Shown in pieces: positions 1 through 11,640 of a DNA stretch of 64,000 bases. Source of the DNA: Gerris lacustris (Eukaryota > Arthropoda > Insecta > Hemiptera > Gerridae); NCBI GenBank assembly GCA_951217055.1, contig OX578279.1, forward strand, positions 29,972,173 through 30,036,172. The letters are read 5' to 3'. The notes under the pieces are model-generated. The model made no database searches and was not told the origin of the DNA. It saw only the letters and a list, made by a program, of their open reading frames with translations. Both the position numbers and the translations under genes were made by a program. Positions within the stretch are counted from its first letter, which is position 1, and the number at the start of each line of letters is the position of its first letter.

Positions 1-811
1 AATTATTCCGGAGGATTCAAAATAAAATGTTTCTTGTTGCAAGTTGTGCAAATCCTGTCGAAACCCTCTTTAGTTTAGGCAAAGAAAAGTCGGAAGGAGA
101 AGAGAAGAAAAAACTTTTTCCGTTTTACAAATGCTAACGAGTAACTGGAGTCAGAAGAAACGCCTTCGTGCCTTTTCAAATTTACTTTGATTAAAAAAAG
201 TCAAGCGGGAGGGAGGAGGAAGCTTCATTTCGTTTAGAACGGTGCCGAGGGGAACGGATCTTATTTCCCCGACGGCACATATCGGCTAAAACCGTTTTTA
301 CCAGAGCTTTTTACAGCGGTAAATCTAAGCTTGGAGTTTTTGTATAACAATGACTCTTCATGATTTGCATTCTCATAGTAAAGTTGTCAGAATAACTCAA
401 TGGATTTTTATGATGATTCGTAGGAGTCTACTACAAGCCCATTTTAGAATTAACGTTCCTTCCTTCAGTTTTGTGAAAAGTTTTTGATTAAACTATTTGA
501 ATTCATCTAAACATAACTGGCTATTTAACTCTACAATTCTTATTCACAACCTTTATATTTTTAATATATTTTAAAATAATAAATGTATATTAAAAAAATA
601 GAATAATGAATAAAGCTTCAACTTATTCACGCTGAAAAAAATAAAATAGAAAAATACTAATAAGTAATTAGTAGAGATATTGCAGCAATGAATGAAAACG
701 TTTACTTTACCAAAACGAATAACATTTACCCTAAATTAAATCATTAAATTACTTAAAATTATGTAAAAGTAAAAATTTATTTAATTAATTTTGCAACTAA
801 TTTATTTAATT
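1..811. other. Unique sequence, no gene recognised
   Basis: No convincing coding signal or repeat was recognised. The first 330 bases are less AT-rich and look non-repetitive. From about 480 onward the sequence is simple AT-rich DNA of intron or intergenic type. Confidence 0.5.
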
Positions 812-1215
812 TTGCTTACGAGCTTACCGAAGATATGAAAGCTATGTGATCGTTCTGAAGAACGAATTTTTTTGTTTGTTTCCGATTTCAAAAAATCCCA
901 AGACAGAAATCTGTTTCAGACATCCGTAAGACATTTTTGGTTCCGTATCTGCCTGTCGGCCTCTTTGTCGCTCAAATTTTGCGAACCAACATAATCTTAA
1001 AAACTACTCGTCTGATTAAAACGGTAGGCCACAATTAGCCCATTGTTGGTCCCATAAAAGTTTTTTTTGCGCCCATTTGTTTCTCTTCCACTCACACACA
1101 CACATACATTTTTTTATACCTTTATCTCCAAAAGTACTCCTCTGGTTTTGAAGAAATTTGGATGGTTTTTCGAAAGTAGCCCCCAGATTAATTTCATAAC
1201 CGAAAGGGGAATTAG
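812..1215 (-). repeat. Foldback family F1, single arm
   Basis: One arm of an interspersed family seen many times in this window. It starts with GAGCTTACCGAAG, followed by GATCGTTCTGAAGAACG near 850-866, which contains the palindrome-like CGTTCTGAAGAACG. It then runs through the shared blocks (TCCAAGACAGAAATCTGTT type, GGTCCCATA type, CACACACATACATTTATTT type). Complete family members carry this arm at both ends in inverted orientation; here the partner arm is missing. The name F1 is mine. Confidence 0.65.
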
Positions 1216-1246
1216 CTCTAATAAGAGACGAACCGAGGGTTGACTC

Positions 1247-1482
1247 AAGGTGGATTGACTGTAATTCCTTCACACTATCGGTCCGGTCGAGGTCCGCTCA
1301 GGTCAGGCACCGATCTGGATCGCTCTGATAGCAACCCGGACCTAAGCGGACCGAGAACGGAGTGTGACTGGACCAGGACCGGAGGTGTGAATGGCCCCAT
1401 TTGAAAACATAGAAAGGGATCCTGATCGAAGCGGACCGTACCGAGACTATAGACCGGACCAAGAACGTAGGTGTTAATCCAC
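1247..1482. repeat. GC-rich imperfect inverted repeat
   Basis: A GC-rich block with repeated GGTCCG and CGGACC words. Its outer ends (AAGGTGGATT at about 1247 and AATCCACCCT at about 1476) are inverted with respect to each other, and inner GGTCCGGTC and GACCGGACC blocks are also inverted. This looks like a small non-autonomous DNA element. I could not fix its ends or a target duplication. Confidence 0.4.
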
Positions 1483-1648
1483 CCTAAACTGTAATTCTAA
1501 ACTAATATTTGATTCCAATACGTAATATATGAATTCAGAATCTGAACAACTTTAATTTTACAAATATAACGAACAACTAGGTCACAATCTCTCAAAACCA
1601 GATATGTCTCGACAATTATATAATAACTATTAATGATTAATGTTTCAG

Positions 1649-1855
1649 AACATTGTGTGGGAGAAGTTGAAACGTGGTGAAGAAAGCAGAAACGGAGATT
1701 GGCTTCAAGCAGGACAGAAGTACAGTCTTCACAACATCCAAGGAGGATCAACACTAAGATTATACGATCTCTCATATTTAGACAGGGGCATATACAGGTG
1801 CTTAGCAACCGGGCTCGATACCCAAGCGGGCAGGACTGCAACTGTATTTCAAGAC
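1649..1855 (+). CDS. Candidate exon: second half of an Ig-like domain
   Basis: An acceptor-like TTAATGTTTCAG ends at 1648. The open frame behind it encodes an Ig-fold pattern: a C-strand tryptophan (IVWEKL), then STLRLYDLSYLDRGIYRCLA, which matches the L-x-L...D-x-G-x-Y-x-C signature of strands E and F, then a G-strand-like ATVFQDVFF. The partner cysteine of strand B would lie in an upstream exon outside or before this point. A GT at 1856 (GAC|GTATTT) would end the exon in phase 0, giving 207 bp. If it is not used, the frame stops at TGA 1874-1876. It would encode part of an extracellular or cell-surface Ig-superfamily protein; I cannot name the gene. It is one of very few stretches here that look like host coding sequence and not transposon. 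Confidence 0.55.
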
Positions 1856-1973
1856 GTATTTTTCTATCCTACATGATAATTCAACAAAGCTACACCAATA
1901 ACACATCAATGCTTGAACATAACCATAATAAGGATGATTTTTCCCCCCGAAGATATTTATCCCTGTATTTATA

Positions 1974-3151
1974 CAGGGTGGTCCAAAAGTCCCCCTCCCT
2001 CTTAAATTTAGGACGGTTTGAGATAAATTAGTGAAACTTAGGGGACCTATAATACTATGCAAAGGAAAGTTCGTTTTCATGCTATCGCACACGAGGGGCA
2101 ACCACCTCTTTGCCCCCAGGCTATATTTAGCCCCCTATAGGGGGGCAAATATATATAAATAATAACCCAACCGAAACAAGTAAAACAATAAAACTTGTAT
2201 CGTTGTAAAATCTGAACGGTTTTAGATAAACTAATGAAACTTAAGGGATCTGTACCATGTAAAGGGACGTTTGTATTCATCTACTCGCGCTCTAGGTACA
2301 ACCACCCTATTTGCTTTAGTCCTACCAATTTAAAAATTCCAAATTAGAATGTGTATTTTTGTTAGCAGATTTGGAACCTATGGCAAAAAATAAGATAATT
2401 TTACTTCAAACAATTTTTTTAATCTACAATATTTTGCTTCTTAGATGGGGGTAAAAGTATAAAAATTATCAAGGAAGTGTAAGTCCTGAACAAAAAAAAA
2501 TTAAATAAAGACAAAAATTAGTCCTCAAAGCCAAAGGATTAATATATTAAGAAAACTACTGAAACTACACTAAAAATATTGGAAGAGCACTGAAATCTAT
2601 AATTTTTATACTTTTGGGAAAAATATTGGAAGTAAAAAGAAATGTTTGAAGTAAAATATTCTTATTTTTTGCAATAGATTCCAAATCTGCTAACAAAAAT
2701 ACACATTTAAATTTGGAATTTATAAGTTGGTAGGTCTAGGGAAAGAAAGGGTGGATAAATAAAAACTTAGCTTTACATGGTATAGATCCCTCATGTTTCA
2801 TTAATTTATCTCAAACCGTTCAGATTTTACAACGATGCAAGTTTTATATTTTACTACTTTCGGGAGGGTTATTTTTCTATTATTTTATAGGGGGCAAAAT
2901 ATTGGAGATAAAAAAGTTTCATGGAAAATTTTATTATTTTTTGCTAAAAAATCCAAATCTGCTGTCAAAAATATAACACTCCAGATTAAAATTTGAAGTT
3001 GGGTGACCAGGGGGCAAAGAGGTTGGCTGCCCCTAGTGCGGGATGCATAAAAACAAACGTCCCTAGGCATAGTAATGATCTTCCAAGTTTCAATAATTTA
3101 TCTCAAACCGTTAAAAATAAAAGGGGGGGGGGGGAGATTTTGTCCACCCTG
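1974..3151. mobile_element. Mariner-like TIR composite, TA flanks
   Basis: The left end CAGGGTGGTCCAAAA and right end TTTTGTCCACCCTG are inverted and flanked by TA (1972-1973 and 3152-3153), the target duplication of Tc1/mariner elements. No transposase frame is present. The interior holds several diverged units containing ACGGTTT-GAGATAAATTA-type blocks, at about 2020, 2215, 2800 (inverted) and 3095 (inverted). It also holds a nested palindrome around 2330-2720 (CCAAATCTGCTAACAAAAAT and its inverse). It reads as several copies of a smaller element stacked inside each other. Confidence 0.6.
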
Positions 3152-5462
3152 TATATCTGCTGTTTTTTATTGAAATATATCAATAAAAATGCTTGCTTTT
3201 TAGAAAATTTTGGACGAATTTCTAAATAAAGATTCTCAACGTATTTCTTATAACAGAGATACGTCTCAGTAAAATTGCTTGCGTTTCAAAGTCTTTAGTA
3301 ACGAATTGCTTTTAGAGATTAGTCACAAAAAGGTAAAAATGAGTCCACTCAATAACTAAATTGTTTGCGTGCTGGCCAGCTCAAGCACCCTGTAGGTACG
3401 TTTCTGTGATAAAGAATCTAATTTTCAAATAATATCCTGAATATTTCTTTTCTGAATCATACTTAAAATTGTTTAATAAATTATTCAGTTATGTTAAAAC
3501 AGGTCAATAATTATAAATATTTATTTGAATTTTCCATTGACTTGGATGTCATTAAGTAGCTAAGAGCATTTATGTGCTGTAAAATTGCAGGGTCGCCACC
3601 TGATTTGGAACTACTGTTAGCGAACATGCAATTTTTTTCCTGCTTATACGTAAAAAGGACGTATTAAATCGCATAAAGCATTTCCACTCATTCTTATTTC
3701 ACGAAAAAATAAGAATCGGAACTCTCAAAACGCTGATATAGTTAACAATTAGGATAAAGTCTGAAATAATAAAAATGATAATACCACAATTCAATTCCCC
3801 AAACCTCATAATAACCTCGAACTCATAATAAATTAGTATTATATCATTAATTTAATAATTATTAAATTTGAATTTTTTTAACGAATTATTTTTTCATAAT
3901 TTATTTTCTATTTTTGTATAAAAAAATAAAGTTACCTTCTTATAAAGATAGGATACATACCAGTATCTGTATTGCAAAAAAATGAAGTTACCATAATGTA
4001 AATTAAAAAATAAGAAAAAATCATAAACATATAATATTATTAACTAAATTGGAAAACAAAAAACTTTGTGATTTTGAAACCGCATTATAATAATCTGTGA
4101 TTCGAACTTATCCATGGATGTTCATCATAACAATTTAGCGTTTTCAGTAAAGGCTGCATCTTTAAGTATTTTAAGTTAGAAGTAGCTCTTACACTATTAG
4201 AAGTATTTTCTGTCAAAATTATCTTGATTGCAACTGTGGGACATTGGTGTTACAAAATTCCATTAAAGTTACAGTTACTACTTCGATTCAACATTTCGAA
4301 ACTCATCCGGTTCAAGAAGTGGGATTAAAAGGTCTGACTTTACAACCTTAGAGACACTGTCCAACCTCAAGAAAAATTGTGATAACAAGGTCTTAAAGAC
4401 TTTAAAAGCTTGACCAATTGGTTTGTCTTATAATTATTATTAGTTAAATAGTGGTATTAATATTTTTTTAATATTATTATTTATGTTAATATAGTGACGA
4501 TTGTGTTCATTCAAAAAATTAATGGTTTCTAAAAAAGAATAACTATTTTATTTTAAAGTATATATTATCTATTACACTTGACCTAAATCCTCGAAATAAA
4601 TAAGAGTAAACAATCTTAAATTAAAACAATAACATCAGTTACTGATATCTCATTCAGGTAATCTTAGTAAATTAACAAAATTTTAATGGGAGTTTATTTA
4701 AGTATCTTTTGTTTGTAAATACTTGAAGACTTTAATTTTGTCATTAGCAGCAGCACGAAATTAAGGATAACAGAGCGTGTGAAAGCGGCGTAACACCTAG
4801 CGGCATCAAGAGTAAAACCTTGACAATTCAACAACAAAAACCACCACGTTTCTCAGCACTGTTTTAGATTACAAGATAATTCAACGTTAAAGACACAATT
4901 ACAGTTAACCTTGGAACAGAAACTATTCAAGAACTTTACTGTCTTATTCAAATAAACTAAACAATTATTCATGCTGCTTACTGTAAACATTATAAAACTT
5001 TGTATAAATAAATAAAGTATTTTTATGAATTCTATATTGTATATTTTTAAATGTATACTATTCAAAATGATTTTTATTTAATAGACTAGATCACGACAGG
5101 ATAGAAGAATCGGCCATTTCACAAATTAACAGATTTACATCATGTGATCATCAGTGAAACCTTGCCTCTCTTCTCTGGAATTCAAACCAGATAGGATGGA
5201 GAATTAATAGTTTTTGTTGTTTCCAGCAAGTGTACGTATCAACTATTGATTAATAATAATTATTAATTAATATTGTAAGCTTAAGCTCTTATAATCTGCT
5301 TTCTTTTTTCCTTAACATTTTTTAAGTTCTAATTGGAAGCTATCACAAACTACTCAGCTGATTCATTGGAAATACCCACAACATACGGAATTAGTATGTT
5401 TCTATTTATTATGAATGCGTTTACATATTGATAAGTGGGAGTCTTCTAAAAGTCACTTTATT
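3152..5462. other. AT-rich stretch, no feature recognised
   Basis: Apart from short AT-rich tracts I see no repeat with definable ends, no RNA gene and no coding signal. The short open frames here lack codon or domain character. Confidence 0.45.
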
Positions 5463-6693
5463 GACTGTATCAGTAGCGTACACAGAAAATTTTTTCGGGG
5501 GGGGCCCAACCTAATTTAACCTATATGCGGGTTTAGCATACCCCATAATTTATTATAATTGTAATTTCTCCCCCTTTTCAACACTCTAATTTCAATTTCT
5601 AACCTCATATTTAATTAAATTAAAATCCTATGAGGTAACACCTCACTATGTGATGTGATCGTTCTAAAGAACGATTATACCTCCGATTCCAATAATTCCA
5701 AGACAGAAATCTGTTCCAGTTATCAGACATTTTTGATCCCGTTTCTGGCAGTTAGTCTGTCTCTCGCTCACTCATTACGAACAGTTCTTAAAAACTACTC
5801 TTTCGATTTTAATGAAATTCGGATGCAGGGCCGGCGCAAGGACCATGCGAGACATGCGGCCGCATGTGGCGCCGCCTAGGACGAGGCGCCGGCGAAGCCG
5901 GCAGATTCCTTATACATTTTTGTTTAGCAATCTTTTGCAAGTAGCTTAAACTAAAAATTTAAAAAAAGTGAAATAAATAAATATAATATTATATTTTTAT
6001 TATAATATTATATTAAATTAAAATAACGGGAAGCAGTAAGAAATAATTGCAGCAGAAATATTAGTATGAACTGTAGACGGAACCGCAAAATCATTCTGTT
6101 GTTTTTGAGTTTTAAATAAAAAAAAAAATAAATCGGAGGGGTGTGTAGTAAGGGAGATAAGAGGGATGAAAATGCAGATATGGAAATAAGTGAGAGAGTA
6201 GAAGTTGAGAAATAAGTAAAAATGGTAAGAGAGAACAGTAGGACTTCTACCAGATAGAAAGTGATAAAAACACTATGTCTAAAGACACTAGGGGACACCT
6301 GGCATTCTTATCTACCTTAGATTGATAATCATCTAAAGATAAGATTAAATCAAAGCTTATTAAAATCTTTTTTACATACTATATTTTTAATTTTTTGTCA
6401 GTTTTATTTAATTAGCCCTCCCGCCGCTAATATCGTAAAATCTCTATTCTATTCTTTTACATTTTTCTATTTTTCGTAAATTTTTTTAAGTGGTACATAT
6501 TTAATTTTATTTTCGTATTACCCACAGAAAGTAAGTATTTCAGAAGTGACTCAGCAAAAAGTTTCCTGTGTCCTAACCTTATAGTACAGTGTTAATAAGT
6601 GCAATAAAGATATACTCCAGTTCCAGTGTTAACCAGTGCAATAGATACACTGATACACACCAACTGTCAGCTCTTTCTGTCTGTCTGGTTAAC

Positions 6694-7081
6694 ATGTCGG
6701 GAAAAAAGAAACCTTCGGGCATGTTTTATAGAAAATGTGAAGCAGAAATAGAAAGAGAAGACCGAAAGCAGGCCAAAGCAGAGAACTGGCAGAAAACCTG
6801 GGAATAAATCCAGAATTCAGTGATGAATTTGGGGTAAAGCAAAGAATGAGAAAACCAAAATTTTTTTACAAGGGTAGAGATGAACCTTTGAAGTCTGGGA
6901 AGGAATCATTTAAAGTCAATTTTTTTTTTGTCATCCTCGACACTGCTATAAATTCTATGACAGATAGAGGTTTGAACACATGGAAAACCACAGCAAGCAT
7001 TTCAAATTTCTCTATGACATTAAAGAATTAGAGCAATGTGAAAAAGACTTCGATTGAAAATATTGGATAAATGTTTTAAGA
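6694..7081 (+). pseudogene. hAT transposase N-terminal fragment, frameshifted
   Basis: The ATG at 6694 starts MSGKKKPSGMFYRKCEAE, a lysine-rich start typical of the TTF/ZMYM-like group of hAT transposases. The frame then shifts near 6790-6800 to continue as LAENLGINPEF and later ESFKVNFFFVILDTAINSM. A second shift near 6973 leads to RFEHMENHSKHFKFLYDIKE before a stop near 7057. The order matches the N-terminal third of such transposases (basic start, a short region before an F-K-V-x-F-F-x-x-I-D block, then a helical stretch). The DDE catalytic region and C-terminal dimerisation region are absent. It sits inside the inner hAT and is oriented left to right. It cannot encode active transposase. 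Confidence 0.65.
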
Positions 7082-7734
7082 CCACTTCAGTTGGTACCAC
7101 TAAAAAGAAAAACTCATAAAGTTTTGTTTACATTGGTTTGGGTAAGTATCAGCTGTTTGTTAAGTCAATTGTTGTCTGTGTTGTGTAATGGCTAAATTCA
7201 AAGACAGGAAAACATTTTGTGTTTGTGTGCTGGGTTATCACATTAACCAATCAGTTATTTATTAGTGTGCAACGTCACATTAGAAGAACCTCCTACCATT
7301 CACGCTATTCGCAAGAGGTACTTAAATTTTAAGAAAAATGGCTGCATTTGTAAAAAGAAATCAACTGGAAGTGAGCGTCAGAGCTTGACTACAAGTTAGA
7401 CATCTATCGTGTTACAAGGGGTTCCCTTATCGAACATTTATAATTCTCAATACCTGTGATAAAACTTTTTGAGTTTTCCTTAAAATGTAACCATTTCATA
7501 TCTTTGTATGATAATAAAACTACTTTTACGTACGCTTGAAATCATGAACATCATTAGTAATGGTAATGACCCTGTATAAATTAGTTTTTTTATGTAAAAT
7601 TCTTAGTTATTATAAAATAGTTTTGAAAATAATTTGTTAACTTATTTCTGTAACCTCATGTTTGTTGCGCTGCACAAATTTACTTTCTTAAAAAGAAAAA
7701 AATTGTGATATATATAAATTTATATATATATAAA

Positions 7735-7738
<4 letters not shown>

Positions 7739-7791
<53 letters not shown>
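7739..7791. repeat. (TA)n followed by (TG)n microsatellite
   Basis: About 36 bases of alternating TA pass directly into about 18 bases of alternating TG. It lies inside the inner hAT. Confidence 0.95.
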
Positions 7792-7792
<1 letters not shown>

Positions 7793-9149
7793 AGGTTTAT
7801 GTTTTAAAATTTATTGATATACATATTGGCGCCAAATCTAGATTTCGCATGTCCCAAAAAAACCCCTTGAACCGGCCCTGTTCGGATGGCAGTTAATTAG
7901 CATATAAAAAGTCCATTGTTGGTCCTATATAAGGTCCAATCTTCTGGTCTCATTTGAGGGAAATGAGACCAGAAGATTGGACCTTAGATTGGTGGAGAAA
8001 TGTGGTGGAGGGCACCACATTTCTCCACCTGCCACCATTTCTCTTCCACATGCGCACACACATACATTTATTTACACCTTATCTTAAAAAATATTCATCT
8101 GATTTTATAAAACTTATCTGATAGAAGCTCACAGATTAATTTTAACTTTCTGCGCTGTTTAAATTTTGGTAAATTGATACTTTAAATCATGTAAATATCA
8201 AACCAATTTTGACTAATTTAAAAAAGGAGGGAAAATTGAGTAAATTTAACATGAATAAAGTATCAATTCAATATAGCAATATTTTAAGAGCGCAGACGGT
8301 TGAAATTATTCTTGGGTTATCTGCGGGCTACCATAAACAAACCATTAAAATTTCATAAAAATCAGATGAGTACTTTTGAAGATATAGGTGTAAATAAATG
8401 TATGTCTGTGCGAATGTGGAAGAGAAATAAATAGGTGCAGAAGATTGAAACTTATACGGGATCGGCAATGTTATAACCTGGCTAATTATGACCTACCATC
8501 AAAATTTCAATAAAATTGGACGAATAGCTTTTAAGATATGTTGGTTCGCAAAAATTGAAGGACAGGCGGACACGGGAACCAAACTGTACCCTGATGTTGA
8601 ACAGATTTCTTTCTTGGAATTTTTGAAATCAGAGACATAAAAATTGTTCGTTCTTCAGAACTGTCACATATCTTCCGTTTCCTTTGGTAAGCTCGGACGC
8701 AAAACGTGATCCATACTGCAAAAGCAAACGTGGATTTGGAGCACATACGAATTTCAAATTTTTATCTAGAAGAGAATTCTTCTCTAAGAAAATTAAATAC
8801 CTATTGCAAAACAAAAGAATCATTCGCTCATTCGCTGGGTAATTACATGGGACATTTAACATCAAATGTTTTCTGAACGCTTTTTGAGTTTTTAGATTTA
8901 AATTTACTATTACTATGTAATATGAATCAGTTTTTTCACAAAATGATAAACCGATTTATTTATATTGCCTCTGTTTTCCCACTACATGTCGACGAACACT
9001 AGTCCAGCAGAGGGGAATGCCGTATAGACAAGAGGACCCACGTAGCGTTCTACACACAATCCTGGTCCAAAACAAAAATTTGCTACTGAAATCCACAACC
9101 ATCATTTTCCCGTTAAAGCCAGTCTAGTGTGCGTATTTTAATTCAATTA

Positions 9150-9930
9150 ATTTAATTCCATCGGCAAAAGTTCGAGTTGACTCGGGCCTCATTTAATTTA
9201 ATGTGCTTAACACCTAGGCCGAGCCGGCAATCGGGTCTATTATTGAACGCATCCCAATTTATTTTGATGCATAATTTCCATTGACAAAATCGGGCCTACT
9301 AGCAATCAGGCCGATTCATTTTACTCATCCTAATCAATTCAATGCACTTAATTCTATAGCAAAAAATCCGGGCCTAGCTGTCAATCGGAGCAGTCTATTT
9401 TTACGAATCCAAATTCAATTCATTGCATTAGGATTCGTAATGAATTGAAGCTGTCCTATAATGCAACCTATGCTATTGAACTGGACTAAAACCACAAAAA
9501 AATCATTGAATTCAATTAGCAAAAAATCGGGCCCAGCCGAAATCGGGTCGATCAAGTTTAATGTTTTTAGTTCCACTGGCAAAAATCAAGGCCTAGTCGG
9601 CAAATGAGCCGATTTATTTCATGCATCCTAATTTAATTCAATGAATCTAATTCCATCAGCAAAAATCTCGGTCCAGCCAAAATCGGGCCGCTGTAGTGTT
9701 TAATAGTTTTAGTTTCATCGCCCAAAATCCGGGCCCAGTCGGCAGTCGGGCCGGTATAGTGTTTAATAAATTCAATTCCATCGGTTAAAATCCGGGCCCA
9801 GCCGACAGGCGGGCCGGTATAGTGTTTAATAAATTCAATTCCTTCGGAAAATCCGGGCCCAGCCGACAATCGGGCCGGTATATTGTTGAATGAATTTAAT
9901 TCTATCGGCAAATCCGGGCCGAGCTTATTT
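9150..9930. repeat. Minisatellite, about 60-65 bp unit
   Basis: Imperfect tandem copies built from AATTCCATCGGCAAAA, then TCCGGGCCCAGCCGAC, then TCGGGCCGGTATAGTGTTTAA. The last four units (about 9670-9920) are the most regular, with GGGCCGGTAT recurring at roughly 60-65 base spacing; earlier units are more diverged. It lies in the right part of the outer hAT. A 107-codon open frame on the minus strand is only the repeat read through. Confidence 0.8.
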
Positions 9931-10130
9931 GGGGTGATTAAGTGTATACACACCATAAGATAATACTTAATTAATTCTTTTTATTGGAAAATATTTACAG
10001 CCAATTCGAATGCATCGGTCATTACTGTGTTTTTTTGGTTTTAAGTGTATGGCGGGTCTTAGGTATGTAATCATTTCGGGGGGGGCCAGGGCCCCTTGGG
10101 CCCCCCCCTGTGTACGCCACTGGACTGTAT

Positions 10131-11270
10131 GTTATTACAATAAATAAAACAAATGTATTCGTATAGCTGTTCCAACAAAAGATTGAAAAAATGTATATGA
10201 CAATCAGTTGTGAGTTGTGAGTCATTGAATGAAGTCTATCAGAGATGTCACTTTGTATGATAGTAACTGTGAAGTAAAATAAGGGGTTGTTGAACAAGAC
10301 TTTTCGTATAACAATGTTTTCTGGAAAAGTAAAGAAAAAGGAATTGAAGAATCAGCAGAAATAGAGGAAAACAAGCGGAGCGGGTTGGCTATGAGTTTCC
10401 CGACCCACTCAGTTACAAGATCCTCATTTTCTCTGCTATTTCGATTCAGGGCAACGGGTCCGAATCAACAAACAAACTTCCTTTCCTCTTGGTCCCGTTT
10501 GAATTTCAAATTTCTTCAGCCCCTTTTACTCCCTGTCATCTAGATTCACCGGTCCCCTCCTATTCACTCTCAGAGGCAATTTCTTAGTTTCACCCCGGTA
10601 GCGAAAAAGAAGGGAAAAACCTAAACGGAAAACAGACCCAAGCAAAAATTCGTTTTCATTCCAAATTATTTTCTCCGACTTTCCTATTTTGAATCAGAAA
10701 ACAAAAATATCAAAAAAAGGTTTTGAAGAAAAAATACCAACTGATAATGAAGATGAATAAAACTTAAAAGCAACATTGATGGAAAAAACCAAGATTTTCC
10801 GATATAAACAAAATTTATAAGTAAGATGTAAAATAAGCAAAAATATATACATATATAAATACAAATCGATATTATAATCTACATAACTAATCTTAACTTG
10901 AGAATTTGATTTACATTGGAAGATCATAAAGCATTCTTTATGATATTTTATTTCTTTAAACATTCATTGAAAAATTTGCCATTATATAATACCTTTTATC
11001 CCTAATATTAGAGATATAATAAAAAAAAAACTAAGTTATAACGAATTAATAGTAATATGTTTATGAGTACGCATTTACATTAGTAAACCTAGTTTAGGGA
11101 CCCTATTTTAATATATGTTCTATCTATAATTAGTGTTTCCTTCTAAAACGTTTATAAATCATGAGCCTTAGTATTTTATTTTTAGTAGCACTTCCACAAA
11201 AATGTTATATTTGCTAAATTATAATAGTGGAATGTGTTCAGTTCATTGTGGTCTTCAATTTTTTAGTAGT
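10131..11270. other. Non-repetitive stretch, no gene recognised
   Basis: 10370-10660 is noticeably less AT-rich than its surroundings and looks unique. No splice-framed coding stretch could be recognised. The rest is AT-rich. Confidence 0.4.
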
Positions 11271-11274
11271 TATA

Positions 11275-11640
11275 TCAATTAAGAAAATAAAAGCCTCACT
11301 TTTGGAATATTTCGATCCCTCCTTGAATAATATTCTCAAGCAGCTTGACTGTCTAGAGTCTAGACGAACGTCATTGTGATGGTTAGGCCGCTCCCTGACT
11401 TGTCGGTACGGTATCGGTAAGCTAGTTGAAGATATTATAGGCGCTCTGTAAAAGAATCTTACCGAATCGGCATACTAGCTTACCGACACCGCCCCGATAT
11501 CGTACCGACAAATCAGGGAGCGGCCTTATTATAAAAAAATCTTGTTTGAACGTAAAACATTTTTGTTTGAATCATTGTTTCTCTCGTCATTTCCCTGAAT
11601 ACAGGTTCAGTTTATTGCACTATTAGTTTTATAAATTAAT
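11275..11640 (-). repeat. Diverged copy of the 61.7 kb palindrome arm, split by a MITE
   Basis: GCCTCACTTTTGGAATATTT then CGATCCCTCCTTGAATAAT, and TTCTCAAGCAGCTTGACTGTCTAGA, match the left arm of the palindrome at 61709-61984 (CTCACTTTTGCAATATTTCG, TCTCAAGCTGGTAGACTAGA). After the MITE at 11386-11525 the match resumes as TTTGAATCATTGTTTCTCTC and CGTCATTTCC. About 80 bases (11135-11215) are repeated directly at 11687-11770 around this copy. Confidence 0.55.
11386..11525. mobile_element. PIF/Harbinger-like MITE, 140 bp
   Basis: Ends GGCCGCTCCCTGACTTGTCG and CGACAAATCAGGGAGCGGCC are inverted, and the arms continue through GGTATCGGTAAGCTAGT and its inverse. Both sides are flanked by TTA (11383-11385 and 11526-11528), the 3-bp target type of PIF/Harbinger. 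It is a short hairpin with no coding capacity. Confidence 0.75.

Larger units (their letters stand above)
5826..7880 (+). mobile_element. Inner hAT element with 8-bp target duplication
   Basis: Ends CAGGGCCGGCGCAAGG and CCTTGAACCGGCCCTG are inverted. The flanks TTCGGATG at 5818-5825 and 7881-7888 are identical, a perfect 8-bp hAT-type duplication. The 2055-bp body carries the broken N-terminus of a transposase (6694-7081) and then an AT/GT microsatellite (7739-7791). The catalytic part of the transposase is missing, so the copy is an internally deleted, immobile-on-its-own derivative. Confidence 0.85.
5626..8700. mobile_element. F1 foldback element, both arms, interrupted
   Basis: The left arm (about 5626-5825, resuming 7881-8175) and the right arm (about 8255-8700) are inverted copies of the F1 repeat. 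Markers are GATCGTTCTAAAGAACG on the left and CGTTCTTCAGAACTGTCACAT on the right, plus shared inner blocks such as GCGCAGACGGTT on the right matching the CTGCGCTGT region on the left. The left arm is cut by the inner hAT at 5826-7880. No protein is encoded. The exact ends and target duplication of F1 are not resolved. Confidence 0.65.
5471..10122. mobile_element. Outer hAT element with 8-bp target duplication
   Basis: Ends CAGTAGCGTACACAG (5471) and CTGTGTACGCCACTG (ending 10122) are inverted (14 of 15 match) and continue into a G-rich GGGGGGGGCCC block on both sides. The flanks 5463-5470 and 10123-10130 are both GACTGTAT, the 8-bp duplication expected for hAT. The span is 4652 bp but includes an F1 foldback copy (about 5626-8700), which itself contains an inner hAT. 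The element's own remaining sequence includes the minisatellite at 9150-9930. I saw no transposase belonging to it, so it is probably non-autonomous. Confidence 0.8.

Noticed and set aside
9633..9956. 107-codon open frame on the minus strand with repeated peptides
   Set aside because: It is the minisatellite read in one frame. The peptide repeat simply mirrors the DNA repeat.
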